From JBAXXL01 sp038206725 (GTDB taxonomy: Bacteria; Bacteroidota; Ignavibacteria; Kapaibacteriales; UBA2268), in the NCBI GenBank assembly GCA_038206725.1, contig JBBRAO010000006.1:30564-94563 (forward strand): a stretch of 64,000 nt of DNA. The letters run 5' to 3'. Below are positions 18,019 to 27,341 of this stretch, piece after piece (positions within the stretch are counted from its first letter, which is position 1; each line of letters opens with the position of its first letter). The translations under genes were made by a program, and so were the position numbers. Under the pieces are notes generated by a model that worked only from the letters and a program-made list of their open reading frames with translations, was not told where the DNA came from and made no database searches.

Positions 18019-18879
18019 ATGAAACGATCTGTAATAATAGTTTTAGGGTTATTATTGATCTCAATAACAGGTCTTTTTGCACAGGATCCAAATAGTGCTA
18101 TTGATTTAACGTATGTTAAGGATCCGATATTTCTCGGTTTAACAGCAGGTTATAATCGCGTGATGCATTCAGTGACTTTACCATCATTTGACCAACAGGG
18201 TGATTTGTGTCCGAAATTCGAAAACGGTAGTGATAACGGCTTTTGGTTAGGTATCACTTACGAGCATTTCTTCGGTGATCTTGCGAATAGTCGTCAATCT
18301 CTGATTTTCAGAGCGTTGTATAGTACTTATCCTTCTTACCTTGAGGTAGGCGGCGAAGAATATCCAACTCAGATTCGCTATTATGATGATGCTGGTAAAT
18401 TAACCAATCAGAAGATAGTATATTCATCAACAATGAATACTCAAACTATCAAATACGCAGTCGCATCATTGGAAGTAAGTTATAAAATCAAACCAATCGA
18501 AGGAATCAACTTGGGTATTACTGTTACGCCAACATTCGATTATGCTTTGACACGAACCTTTGATCAACGGTTTGAATTAATCAATCCTCAAAACGCTCAG
18601 TTTGAAGTCAACCAATCATTGATTGAGGATAAAACTATATTGCGCTATGAGAATAATGACCGTACAATTATTGTTAATGAAGGCAATATTCCAAATTCAT
18701 CGGCATTCCGCATCGGTTTGAAAGCCGGTATTCAATATGAAATTAATATACCGGGCGGATTTTACATAGTACCAGCTTTGTATTACAATTTTGGTATAAC
18801 TAACTTGACATCCAACAATGATTGGCGTGTTAGTGCTTTACAAATCGGAATTGACATACGCAGACCTTTCCGCTTTTAA
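18019..18879 (+). CDS. Outer-membrane beta-barrel-like protein
   Basis: 286 residues with a clear signal peptide (MKRSVIIVLGLLLISITGLFA|Q). Alternating hydrophobic strands and a final strand ending in RRPFRF with terminal Phe fit an outer-membrane barrel. No enzyme motif was seen. RBS AGGAG lies 8-12 bases upstream of ATG, and the gene is 15 bases after the giant T9SS protein, so the two are probably made together. A good terminator follows. Confidence 0.75.
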   Translation: MKRSVIIVLGLLLISITGLFAQDPNSAIDLTYVKDPIFLGLTAGYNRVMHSVTLPSFDQQGDLCPKFENGSDNGFWLGITYEHFFGDLANSRQSLIFRALYSTYPSYLEVGGEEYPTQIRYYDDAGKLTNQKIVYSSTMNTQTIKYAVASLEVSYKIKPIEGINLGITVTPTFDYALTRTFDQRFELINPQNAQFEVNQSLIEDKTILRYENNDRTIIVNEGNIPNSSAFRIGLKAGIQYEINIPGGFYIVPALYYNFGITNLTSNNDWRVSALQIGIDIRRPFRF

Positions 18880-18899
18880 TTAGCAATAGTTAAAATATT

Positions 18900-18936
18900 A
18901 AAGCGTCAGCTCCTAATCAGAGCCGACGCTTTTTTT
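18900..18936 (+). terminator. Rho-independent terminator
   Basis: Stem AAAGCGTCAGCTC / GAGCCGACGCTTT with one mismatch and a 7-base loop, followed by a T run. It ends the two-gene unit at 14014-18879. Confidence 0.88.
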
Positions 18937-18948
18937 AATTCAAAAAAT

Positions 18949-19467
18949 ATGGATAAAACAGAAATGAAAACTTTGTGGTCGCCGTGGCGCAGTCAATACA
19001 TTGAAACATTTAGTGATGAAAGCTCAAAAGCAAACGATGATTGCTTTATCTGCGACGCTATTGCAAATGATGCAGATGATAAAGCCGGTTTGATTGTTGC
19101 GCGCTTCGAGAATGTAGTAGTATTAATGAATAAATATCCTTATAACAGCGGGCATTTACTTGTAACTCCAAAACGACACACCGGAGATATATTAGAATTA
19201 ACAACCGATGAGTTATGTGAATTGAATATCGTCTGCCAAAAATCGGTTGAGATATTGACAAACCTCTACCATCCCGATGGATTCAATATCGGTGCTAATT
19301 TGGGCGTATGTGCCGGCGCTGGTTTACCCGGACATCTTCATTATCACGTTTTACCTCGCTGGGTAGGCGATACAAGTTTCGTCTCCACATTATCCGATAC
19401 CAAAGTAATTTCCTTCGATATGGAAACTATGTACAATTTAATTCGCAACGCGTTTAACAATAAATAA
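18949..19467 (+). CDS. HIT-family nucleotide hydrolase/phosphorylase
   Basis: 172 residues. The histidine triad HLHYHVLPRW near residue 120 identifies the HIT superfamily, which acts on nucleoside phosphate or phosphoramidate bonds. N-terminal LWSPWRSQYIETF and CFICDA resemble bacterial Fhit/Ap4A-type members with a zinc site. It starts 12 bases after the terminator tail and precedes rsmA by 13 bases. Confidence 0.9.
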   Translation: MDKTEMKTLWSPWRSQYIETFSDESSKANDDCFICDAIANDADDKAGLIVARFENVVVLMNKYPYNSGHLLVTPKRHTGDILELTTDELCELNIVCQKSVEILTNLYHPDGFNIGANLGVCAGAGLPGHLHYHVLPRWVGDTSFVSTLSDTKVISFDMETMYNLIRNAFNNK

Positions 19468-19480
19468 TCCGGAAATACCA

Positions 19481-20293
19481 ATGCATATAGCACCAAAAAA
19501 ATCACTTGGACAAAACTTCCTAACAGATAAAAATATTATTTCTAAAACAGTAGCCGAATTGGAATTGACTCCTGAGGATTTTGTTTTAGAAATAGGTCCC
19601 GGTGAAGGTGCCTTAACAGAGTATATATTGGCAAAAACGCAAAATTTGCTCGCTGTGGAATTGGACCAGCGCGCTTGTGAAGTACTAAAGCAACGATTCA
19701 GTCATTTACCCGAAGGTGCTCTGCAAATTACGAATATGGATTTTTTGGGTTTTAATTTCAAAGATAATCTTCCGGAAAACTTCCAAGGTAAAAGAATAAA
19801 AATCCTTGGAAATATACCCTACTATATCTCCGGCAGAATTTTTTTCAAACTTTTTGAAAACGCCGATTATATCTCACGTGCTGTGATAACCGTACAAAAG
19901 GAAGTAGCCGAGAGAATAGTGGCTAAACCAAAAACAAAGGAATATGGAATACTATCGGTATTGGCAAGCTTAACCGGAAAAGCTCGCAAAGCCTTCGATG
20001 TGTCGTCTCACTGTTTCTATCCGCGCCCGAACGTTACCAGCGCCGTTGTAACGATGAACTTCTTCGAACCCGAACAACATTTGCCAATGGATTTCAAACT
20101 CATCGCTGAAATCGTTAAAGCGGCATTCAATCAACGCCGCAAAATGTTGAGCAATTCATTTAAAAATTACTTTGAAGCCAATGCCCTCAATCCTGATTTA
20201 ATTATACAAATTAATGAACTCTATGGCCACAAAAGGGCTGAAGAATTAACAATTGAAGATTATGTCAAAATTTATTCGATTATTAAACAATGA
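19481..20293 (+). CDS. rsmA: 16S rRNA (A1518/A1519) dimethyltransferase
   Basis: KsgA/RsmA dimethylates two adjacent adenines in helix 45 of 16S rRNA. 270 residues, normal length: KKSLGQNFLTD, SAM-binding LEIGPGEGALTEYIL, NMDFLGF and catalytic ILGNIPYYIS (usual NLPYNIS), then C-terminal FNQRRKMLSNSF. It overlaps the PAP2 gene by 4 bases (ATGA). Confidence 0.95.
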   Translation: MHIAPKKSLGQNFLTDKNIISKTVAELELTPEDFVLEIGPGEGALTEYILAKTQNLLAVELDQRACEVLKQRFSHLPEGALQITNMDFLGFNFKDNLPENFQGKRIKILGNIPYYISGRIFFKLFENADYISRAVITVQKEVAERIVAKPKTKEYGILSVLASLTGKARKAFDVSSHCFYPRPNVTSAVVTMNFFEPEQHLPMDFKLIAEIVKAAFNQRRKMLSNSFKNYFEANALNPDLIIQINELYGHKRAEELTIEDYVKIYSIIKQ

Positions 20294-21261
20294 CCAAACA
20301 AAACAAAAAACAAATTGAAAAGATGCCTAAGTTAAATTTAAAAGAAATTTTAAATATGACGGACATCTACATCCTAACCGGGCTTGTGTTTATGGGTTTG
20401 CAAGCGGTATATTTTTTCCTGTCCAGCGTGGAAATTCCGCGAATCCTATATACTAATACAATGTTATTCATCGGTGTGATAGCAATTTCGTATTTGGACA
20501 CTCACTATACGCGAGGTTCATTTTTCCGCTTAGCCCGCCGCTTGTATTTACTGCCGCTCATTTTTGTTTTATATTCCGAATCGCAAGTATTTATCAAATT
20601 GGTAAATCCAACGCTTTACGATAATGTTCTTGCCAGGTGGGATTTGGCAATATTCGGCTGTTCGCCAAACGAAGTTCTTCGAAAAATAGCCACACCTTGG
20701 CTGACAGAATTTCTACAATTCTGTTATATGAATTACTTCCTGATTTTTGTAATGATAGCCGTAGAATTGCATATATGGCACAACGATAAACTATTTTCGG
20801 AATTCGTTGATTACGTGTTCTTCTCTTTTATATTGATGTACGTTTTATACTATATAATGCCGGCTATCGGTCCCAGGTTTTACTTGTATGACTTTGCTAA
20901 GTTGAATGCCGAGTTACCGGGTGTCTATTTTACAAATGCCTTTAGAGATTTTATAAATACCGGTGGGGGGATTCCGAAGGGTGGAGTTCCAAATCCGCAG
21001 GATTATATTTACCGAGACTGTATGCCGAGCGGTCACACTTGGATAACCGTTACCAGCATATATTTCGTTATAAAATACCGAATGAAATTGGCTTGGTACA
21101 TAGTGCCGATTGGCTCAGGTCTTATCGTATCTACAGTATATATGGGTTACCATTATTTAATTGATGTGGTAACAGGTGCAGTATTTGCGATAGCCTGCAT
21201 ATTTATAGAGCCAAAAATCGCTATGTTTTTCAAACATAAATTAAAATTCAAAAACATATAG
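20290..21261 (+). CDS. PAP2-superfamily membrane phosphatase/transferase
   Basis: 323 residues with about six to eight membrane segments. PAP2 motifs are visible: GPRFYLYD (PAP2_3-type first motif), MPSGHTWITVTS (second) and STVYMGYHYLIDVVTG (third, with catalytic His and Asp). It probably dephosphorylates or exchanges a lipid phosphate in the envelope; inositol-phosphotransferase-like members share the GPR form. It overlaps rsmA by 4 bases. Confidence 0.82.
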   Translation: MTKQNKKQIEKMPKLNLKEILNMTDIYILTGLVFMGLQAVYFFLSSVEIPRILYTNTMLFIGVIAISYLDTHYTRGSFFRLARRLYLLPLIFVLYSESQVFIKLVNPTLYDNVLARWDLAIFGCSPNEVLRKIATPWLTEFLQFCYMNYFLIFVMIAVELHIWHNDKLFSEFVDYVFFSFILMYVLYYIMPAIGPRFYLYDFAKLNAELPGVYFTNAFRDFINTGGGIPKGGVPNPQDYIYRDCMPSGHTWITVTSIYFVIKYRMKLAWYIVPIGSGLIVSTVYMGYHYLIDVVTGAVFAIACIFIEPKIAMFFKHKLKFKNI

Positions 21262-21382
21262 CAAATAAATAAACTCCGATTTCCTTGAAACAATTTAAAA
21301 TGCTGCCAAAAAGTGGCAAACAATTTGCTAATGTATTAATATCAATTTTGATAATTATATAATAAATAGATGAAATTCTGAT

Positions 21383-22549
21383 ATGGAAAGTCCAAAAATG
21401 GAAACAAATGGTAATAATGAATTCAACAGCACGAGGGTATTAGCGGCAATAATGCGCCGCAAATGGTTTATTATAATAACAGTAATTGTTGCAACCGCCG
21501 CAAGTGCTATAATAGCCTTTAATTTGCCTCTATGGTATAAATCTACTACAAATGTGGTTCCACCAAAAAAAGGTGACGACGCATCGAGCATCAGCGGTGG
21601 AATATCGGCTGTGATGAAAAATGTCGGTTTAACAAAAATGGGCGGTGGCGGTGGCGGTGGCGATGATTCATATTCATATATTGTGATTTTAACAAGTAGG
21701 ACTGTTGTAGATTCTATGATTACACTTTATAAACTTGATAAAGTATATGATATACCAAAAAAGGATATGACAGAGTTGCGAGATTATTTTCTGACAAACG
21801 TCGATATAACTTACGAAAAAGATGGTAATTATCTAATATCTATTTGGGATGAGAATCCACAACGCGCCGCCGATATGGCTAATACATATATTCAAATTGC
21901 CAATTCCGTCTCAATGAAATTAAGTAGGGATGAAGCAAAAATCCAAATTGAACACATAGTACAACGAATAAAGGCTTTGAACGAAAGTATCGCCGCTACA
22001 AATGTAAGATTGGGACGCTTTTCAAAAGAGTATATGATGTTTGCTCCTGCAGAACAGGCAAAAGCCTTAGCAACTGCAATTTCGGAAGTTAAGTTACAAC
22101 AGTTGAAATATGAAATGGCTTATGACTTATACAAAGTAGAGTATGGCGAAAGCGATCCATCAACTCAAGAAATGAAGAGATTAGCAACAGCTACCAAAAA
22201 TAAATTGGAACAAGCTCAAACTGAACCGGGTTTCGCAGGTAATTTTTCTTTAAATCAATCTGCAAGCGTAGGTGTCGAGTTTATTAATCTGTACGCGGAG
22301 TTGGAAGCCTATACCAAAATGAAGGCTTACTTACTTCCGATGTTGGAAGAAGCTAAGTTGGATGAAGTAAAAAATGTAAAAAATCTATATGTTCTCGATA
22401 AAGCTATTGCTTCTGATAAAAAAGATAAACCGAAACGTTCGCTAATAATAGGAGGCTCATTTCTCGGCTCATTTATTCTTGTTATTTTTATAATTATGAT
22501 AATTGAAGCCATTAATGATACTAAAAAGAAACTTCATCAAAGTATTTAA
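21383..22549 (+). CDS. Wzz/chain-length determinant family protein (second paralogue)
   Basis: 388 residues: N-terminal membrane helix (about 28-48), a periplasmic stretch with a KMGGGGGGGDD loop, long coiled coil (about 180-300) and a final membrane helix (about 353-375). The layout and VVPPKK/glycine-rich motif match the Wzz protein at 2528-3712. No kinase domain. The O-antigen ligase-like gene follows after 3 bases, so the two form a polymerisation module. Confidence 0.83.
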   Translation: MESPKMETNGNNEFNSTRVLAAIMRRKWFIIITVIVATAASAIIAFNLPLWYKSTTNVVPPKKGDDASSISGGISAVMKNVGLTKMGGGGGGGDDSYSYIVILTSRTVVDSMITLYKLDKVYDIPKKDMTELRDYFLTNVDITYEKDGNYLISIWDENPQRAADMANTYIQIANSVSMKLSRDEAKIQIEHIVQRIKALNESIAATNVRLGRFSKEYMMFAPAEQAKALATAISEVKLQQLKYEMAYDLYKVEYGESDPSTQEMKRLATATKNKLEQAQTEPGFAGNFSLNQSASVGVEFINLYAELEAYTKMKAYLLPMLEEAKLDEVKNVKNLYVLDKAIASDKKDKPKRSLIIGGSFLGSFILVIFIIMIIEAINDTKKKLHQSI

Positions 22550-22552
22550 CAA

Positions 22553-23992
22553 ATGGAATTATTGAAAAATAATACGAAAGAGTATATAATCCTAGGAATA
22601 ATATATACTTTTATTATTGTTCCTTTGGCATATTTGGGTATAGTTAAGGAGCTGGGTATCTATATTCTTCCCGCGGTTGCCGCACTTCCATTATTGTATT
22701 TCGTTTTTAAAAAGCCGGAGGTATGGCTTTACACTTCTATGGGATTATTTATTCTTTTTACCCGTTCGCGTGAATCTGATGCATCGGCGGCAGATTATTT
22801 TTTCGCTATTTATTATATTGGTGGCATTTTAATATGGATGCTGGTACAGATTCTTTATAAAAGGGAGAAACTGATCAGAAATTTGGGAGATATGTTAATT
22901 ATCTTATACGCTATAGGTGTACTTTGCAATTTTTTCATAGCTAATTCAGCCGGTGTGGCGCCTATGGATTGGTTACGTGAAGCGACAGCTCTATTTTTGG
23001 TATTGTTTTACTTCCCGATAAGGCATTATTTCAATGATGAAAAAAAATTAAAGCAATTTATGATATTTTTCGCATTAGTTTTAATAATCGTTTCTAGTCT
23101 ATCCATTTATTCATATTACTATGCACTATCTGATATACAATATGCATTTCAATTGGCTACTTCCGATAAAATCAACCAAATGATATTTACCGTTGCAACC
23201 ATTGTTGGATTAGTATTTGCATTATATCAGCGAAAACGTAAAAACGAAATCTTTCTTTTTATATTTATCGGCATAATTGCAGTATCGTTAATCCTGACTT
23301 TCTCAAGGACATTTTGGTTGATTGTTATGATGATGTGTGTAGTATTATTTATATACCTGCCCATAAAAAAGAAGGCAACAATGTTTAAAGTTGGCCTTGT
23401 ATTATTTGCAATGGCGGTTGCAAGTTTTTTCCTTCTTTTAGGTGATAAAACTGAAATGATTTCAACCTTAATAGAAAAAAGATTATCTTCTACATCGTCG
23501 GGATCTAAAGACGAATCACTTCAAGCAAGGTTTGTGGAATGGGATTATGCATTGAGAGAAATTCAAAAATATCCTCTTGGTGGTAAAGGAATGGGCAGCA
23601 AAGTTCATTTCTATAATATTTTACTTGGTCAAACATTTCATACATTAAATATACATAATGGCTATATTTATCTGTGCTATAAGTTAGGTATTCCGCTGGC
23701 TTTGGTTTATTTATCATTCTTTATGTTCTACACGTTGAAAGCATTTCAATTATCAATAAGAAAAAGTAATCTGTTTTTTAAAGCATTATCAATAGCCTGT
23801 TTCTTGGGTTTTTTAAGCGTTTGGATTGCAAACACCACAAGTATGCAATTTGTCTATCGCGACGGGTATTTTGCTATATTCCTTTTGATTGCATTTACAT
23901 CAGTTGCTGATTACAATATTAATCCACCGAAGCGCAAAGAGAATCCGAGTATAACGGACAATAATTTGCCGGAAGAAATAGAAAATACCTAA
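22553..23992 (+). CDS. O-antigen ligase/polymerase-like membrane protein (Wzy_C)
   Basis: 479 residues, about 12 membrane segments. The Wzy_C/WaaL region carries LILTFSRTFWL, then a large periplasmic loop with ARFVEWDYALREIQKYPLGGKGMGS and HTLNIHNGYIYLCYKLG, the usual Arg and His places. It either joins glycan to a carrier or polymerises repeat units; context (3 bases after a Wzz protein) favours polymer formation. The C-terminal tail is cytoplasmic and charged. Confidence 0.8.
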   Translation: MELLKNNTKEYIILGIIYTFIIVPLAYLGIVKELGIYILPAVAALPLLYFVFKKPEVWLYTSMGLFILFTRSRESDASAADYFFAIYYIGGILIWMLVQILYKREKLIRNLGDMLIILYAIGVLCNFFIANSAGVAPMDWLREATALFLVLFYFPIRHYFNDEKKLKQFMIFFALVLIIVSSLSIYSYYYALSDIQYAFQLATSDKINQMIFTVATIVGLVFALYQRKRKNEIFLFIFIGIIAVSLILTFSRTFWLIVMMMCVVLFIYLPIKKKATMFKVGLVLFAMAVASFFLLLGDKTEMISTLIEKRLSSTSSGSKDESLQARFVEWDYALREIQKYPLGGKGMGSKVHFYNILLGQTFHTLNIHNGYIYLCYKLGIPLALVYLSFFMFYTLKAFQLSIRKSNLFFKALSIACFLGFLSVWIANTTSMQFVYRDGYFAIFLLIAFTSVADYNINPPKRKENPSITDNNLPEEIENT

Positions 23993-24058
23993 AATATTGA
24001 ACGTTTTTTTTCGTCTTATCGTAATATTTATTTTGTTTTACTAATAAAGTAAAGAACA

Positions 24059-24631
24059 ATGAGCATAAAAGGTACAAAAACCGAACAAAATCTATTAAAA
24101 GCATTTGCCGGAGAATCTCAGGCAAAAAACCGTTACACATATTTTGCTAAACAAGCCATTAAAGATGGCTATCAACAAATTGCCGATATTTTTATGGAGA
24201 CAGCCCTACAAGAAGAAATGCACGCAAAACTTTTCTTCAAGCATTTGGAAGGCGGAGTCGTAGAAATTACAGCATCATACCCTGCCGGTATAATCGGAAC
24301 AACTTTAGACAACTTGAAAGCCGCCGCCGCCGGTGAAAAAGAAGAATGGTCAGAGCTTTATACTTCATTTGAAGATACCGCCAAAGCCGAAGGTTTCAAC
24401 GATGTTGCTAATACTTTCCGAATGGTTGCTCGCGTAGAAGCAGAGCACGAAAAACGTTATAACAAGTTAGCAGAAAACATCGAAACTTCAAAAGTATATG
24501 AAAAAGATGGTAAAGTTAGATGGATGTGCCGTAAATGCGGTTATGTTCACGAAGGCACTAAAGCTCCGACGGTATGCCCTGCTTGCAAACACCCTCAAGA
24601 TTATTTTGAAGTCAAAGCAGAAAACTATTAG
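24059..24631 (+). CDS. rbr: Rubrerythrin
   Basis: 190 residues. An N-terminal ferritin-like four-helix domain with Glu ligands (FAGESQAKNRY, ALQEEMHAK, ARVEAEHEKRY) gives a di-iron peroxidase site; a C-terminal rubredoxin-like domain with CRKCGY and CPACKHP binds one iron. It reduces hydrogen peroxide in anaerobes and microaerophiles. It stands alone between the polysaccharide genes and a repeat-filled gap. Confidence 0.95.
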   Translation: MSIKGTKTEQNLLKAFAGESQAKNRYTYFAKQAIKDGYQQIADIFMETALQEEMHAKLFFKHLEGGVVEITASYPAGIIGTTLDNLKAAAAGEKEEWSELYTSFEDTAKAEGFNDVANTFRMVARVEAEHEKRYNKLAENIETSKVYEKDGKVRWMCRKCGYVHEGTKAPTVCPACKHPQDYFEVKAENY

Positions 24632-24687
24632 TAGCCAAGCAATTTCTATAGGAATAGATTTCTTAAGAACTATTTACTAAATGAATT

Positions 24688-24818
24688 GGGGCTGTCTCAA
24701 AACTCAGAATTTTGTTAACAAACAGGGATGCTTGTTCTGCCAAATCATTGATATATCGGTAGATTGATCATCCTTGATTGACAAGATATCAACTAATTTG
24801 GAGTTTGGAGGCAGCCCC
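24688..24818. mobile_element. MITE-like element with imperfect terminal inverted repeats
   Basis: 131 bases without coding capacity. Left end GGGGCTGTCTCAAAAC (24688-24703) pairs with right end GTTTGGAGGCAGCCCC (24803-24818), 13 of 16 positions. The interior holds GGATGCTTGTTCTGCC and GATCATCCTTGATTGAC, shared with the block beginning at 43007, which has the same left end but continues into another repeat. No transposase with these ends was recognised in the window. Confidence 0.6.
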
Positions 24819-24924
24819 CGAATGAACGCTAAAACTCAGAGAGCCCTGAAAGAGCCAAACAATTGACAGCAAAAAAAACCTTATGTTATCTTTTAACCTA
24901 AGTTGAAAAGCAACGATCAGAACC

Positions 24925-25030
24925 AATAACCTTATTAGCTTATTTATTGGTATTTAATAAGGTAATAAGGTTTGATTATAATGCTTTCTAGTTTTCTACT
25001 AAGGTTGATACGTGAAATAATGTTTTTAGA
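24925..25030. repeat. Dispersed repeat with AATAAGGTAATAAGGTT
   Basis: Shares AATAAGGTAATAAGGTT, TTTTCTACTAAGGTT and flanking A/T-rich text with 36260-36358. Each copy has ACCTTATT upstream that can pair with AATAAGGT. It is a decayed repeat rather than a gene. Confidence 0.5.
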
Positions 25031-25038
25031 TCAAATTA

Positions 25039-25173
25039 GTTGCCACGACTTTTAAGTCGTAGGGATAATGAGATTGACGCGTTCGGCTTTAGCCAAATTC
25101 TTCGAAATGGATTATTGGGCTAAAGCCCTTTGTGAATAGCATTTATCAACCACGACTTAAAAGCCGTGGCAAT
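25039..25173. repeat. Foldback element with two nested inverted repeats
   Basis: Outer arms TTGCCACGACTTTTAAGTCGT (split here as two halves at 25040-25060) and its near-complement at 25151-25172 enclose inner arms GGCTTTAGCCAA (25085-25096) and TTGGGCTAAAGCC (25115-25127). Each outer arm is itself a hairpin with stem ACGACTT/AAGTCGT. This is typical of REP-like or MITE elements. The whole 24632-25385 gap holds only this, the two elements before it and a terminator. Confidence 0.6.
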
Positions 25174-25298
25174 TGAAGAATTAATTTTTCCAATTCAACA
25201 TTCATCATTCAACATTAATTCCTTTTCTGTATAATTCTACTGCCCGAAGTTTTTCTTCAATACTATGTTTCTTATATGTTTTTTTAATTAAAATAAAA

Positions 25299-25333
25299 CA
25301 CCCCAAAAGTTTTTATGTCTAACTTTTGGGGTG
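25299..25333 (-). terminator. Rho-independent terminator of the FG-GAP/T9SS gene
   Basis: Perfect 13-bp stem CACCCCAAAAGTT / AACTTTTGGGGTG with a 9-base loop; on the minus strand it is followed by TTTTATTTTAATT. It lies 52 bases past the stop of the 25386-26951 gene. Confidence 0.85.
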
Positions 25334-25385
25334 CAGTTCATTGTGTATAAGGTTGATTTGTTATAATTATAATCTTGTATAATAT

Positions 25386-26951
25386 CTATTTTACAACCAC
25401 AAATGTTTTTGTTGCTATCTTTCCATTGGAAACTATTTTACACAAATATACACCCTGCGGTAGTTGGTTTATATTTAGATTTTCGGTAAAATCGGAAGTA
25501 AGAAATTTCGTACCGTTTGCGTTATAGATTTCTATAGCACAGCCTTTTAGATCAGATGTAATATGTAAATTTGTGCTTGCCGGATTCGGATATACACTTA
25601 TTTCGTTCGCAATTGTTTCTTGAACAGCGGTTTCTTTTTTGTCAACAACAGCGTTGCGTCTATGATTCCGGCGGAACATCAGCCATTCCGGACCGGTGGT
25701 GCTGTTTGTTGATACCAAATACGCCCTGCCGTGGTTTTTTGTTTGGTCAGTTGATTCACCGTGACCTCCGATTATAAAAAGCTCATACAAGCCGTCTCCG
25801 TTAAAATCGGCGCAAATTGGCGCGTGATCAATATTAAATTCTTTTCCGTAGTCCGCTCTCAAGTCTAAATTGAAAATCACCGCTCCGTCAGGTCCGTTTA
25901 AAGCAATAAGTTCCCCGGCTGAATTACCAAAAACAACATCCAATATGTTATCATTGTTCATATCAGTAAAAATGGCACCGCGGAATGAAGTTGAATTTTC
26001 CTTCATTTGGTATTTCCAAAGCAATTTTCCATCGGATGTTAGTATTACAAGATTGCAAAAATCAATAAATGCGATTTCGTATTTACCGTCGCCATTGAGA
26101 TCGCCTATTGTTGTTGGTGCGCCAATATAAACCTTATCATCTAATTGGTATGTCCATTTTATTAGACCGTTGGTTCCATTAAGACAATAAATAATGCCTT
26201 CATAAGTCCCAATTATTACTTCTTGTACCCCATCATCGTCTATGTCGGCAATGGTTGGGCCGTGGTACATTTTACCATTAGGAACATTGTTTTCCCACAG
26301 CAAAGAGCCATCCAAAAGTCTATATGCGGCAATTTTATTGGGGTTTTCAAATCGCCACGTAGCAACTACACAATCCAATTTATTATCGCCGTCAAGATCT
26401 GCTATTACAGGTTCGGTTTGAACAGTAGAGTTTGTAGCAACATTCTTTCTCCAGATGGTTTCCCCGTTTTCACCGGAATAACAAGCTAAATCTCCATAAA
26501 AGTCGCCTCCCAGTATTTCCGGTTTGCCGTCTTCGTTGCCATCGGCTATTGAAGGGGGCGAGTCGGTTCCAACGGAAGGTTGCGTCCACTTTATAGTGCC
26601 GTCCCGACCATCAAAGCAGTACAATTTTGCATTGCTGGAGTTATGTAAAATGACTTCTTTGTTGCCATCCATATCGACATCGTATATTATAGGAGCCGCA
26701 TCGTTCGCACCATTTGTTTTATAAGACCAAACGACAGTACCATCTTCCGAATTCAAGGCATAAATGCTTTCATCATTGAAATAAGTTGAAAATACTATTT
26801 CCAATTTGCCATCACCATCAATATCGTCAGTGCAGGAATTGCCAAAAGAGACGGATTTCAAATCGAATTTCCAAAGGACTTCGGGCGGTGAGGCGAGACA
26901 GTGCGACAAATTTATTATTATCAAAGCAAATATTAGAGTAATTATTTTCAT
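25386..26951 (-). CDS. T9SS-secreted FG-GAP/PQQ-like beta-propeller protein
   Basis: 521 residues. Signal peptide (MKIITLIFALIIINLSHCLA), then repeated blades with DxDGDGxxE calcium-loop motifs (DIDGDGKLEIVFS, DVDMDGNKEVILH, DLDGDNKLDCVVA, DIDDDGVQEVIIG, DLNGDGKYEIAFI) alternating with PQQ-like WKYQ strands. The C-terminus (EISVYPNPASTNLHI..LPQGVYLCKI) is a T9SS type A sorting domain. Extracellular; ligand or enzyme activity not evident. It is last of the minus-strand unit that includes the kinase pair, 17 bases after the response regulator. Confidence 0.87.
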   Translation of the reverse strand: MKIITLIFALIIINLSHCLASPPEVLWKFDLKSVSFGNSCTDDIDGDGKLEIVFSTYFNDESIYALNSEDGTVVWSYKTNGANDAAPIIYDVDMDGNKEVILHNSSNAKLYCFDGRDGTIKWTQPSVGTDSPPSIADGNEDGKPEILGGDFYGDLACYSGENGETIWRKNVATNSTVQTEPVIADLDGDNKLDCVVATWRFENPNKIAAYRLLDGSLLWENNVPNGKMYHGPTIADIDDDGVQEVIIGTYEGIIYCLNGTNGLIKWTYQLDDKVYIGAPTTIGDLNGDGKYEIAFIDFCNLVILTSDGKLLWKYQMKENSTSFRGAIFTDMNNDNILDVVFGNSAGELIALNGPDGAVIFNLDLRADYGKEFNIDHAPICADFNGDGLYELFIIGGHGESTDQTKNHGRAYLVSTNSTTGPEWLMFRRNHRRNAVVDKKETAVQETIANEISVYPNPASTNLHITSDLKGCAIEIYNANGTKFLTSDFTENLNINQLPQGVYLCKIVSNGKIATKTFVVVK

Positions 26952-26968
26952 TTAGCCCTCTTAAAAAT

Positions 26969-27340
26969 TTATTTTGTAAAATGCTTTTCAATTAAACCAA
27001 TTAACATTTTCATATTTATTGGTTTTGAAACGTAGTCATCGCATCCAGCGGCAAGCGCTTTTTCTCTGTCCCCAGTGAGACCATAAGCAGTTTGAGCTAT
27101 GATTATGACTTTTTTATTAAATTGTCTTATGTGTCGAGTTGCTGTATATCCATCCATTTCCGGCATTTTGATATCCATTAAAATCAAATCAATGTCAGGA
27201 TTTTCCCGGCAATTTTCAATGGCTTCTATTCCTGTTCTTACTTTTAGCACTTGGGCGTTGAAAGACTTCATTGCTGTAGAAATGAGCAATTCCGAAGTTG
27301 CATCATCTTCTGCAATTAATATTTTAAGAATTTTTATCAC
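26969..27340 (-). CDS. Stand-alone response regulator (receiver domain only)
   Basis: About 123 residues comprising one REC domain: acidic ILIAEDD, phosphoacceptor Asp in LILMDIKMPEMDGY, and Lys in CDDYVSKPI. No output domain, so it acts by protein interaction or as a phosphorelay step. GTG at 27338-27340 is chosen: AGGAGT lies seven bases upstream, and the kinase gene stops at 27342, just before it. A longer reading extends into the kinase gene but has no support. The receiver almost certainly belongs to the adjoining kinase. Confidence 0.87.
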   Translation of the reverse strand: MIKILKILIAEDDATSELLISTAMKSFNAQVLKVRTGIEAIENCRENPDIDLILMDIKMPEMDGYTATRHIRQFNKKVIIIAQTAYGLTGDREKALAAGCDDYVSKPINMKMLIGLIEKHFTK

Positions 27341-27341
27341 G

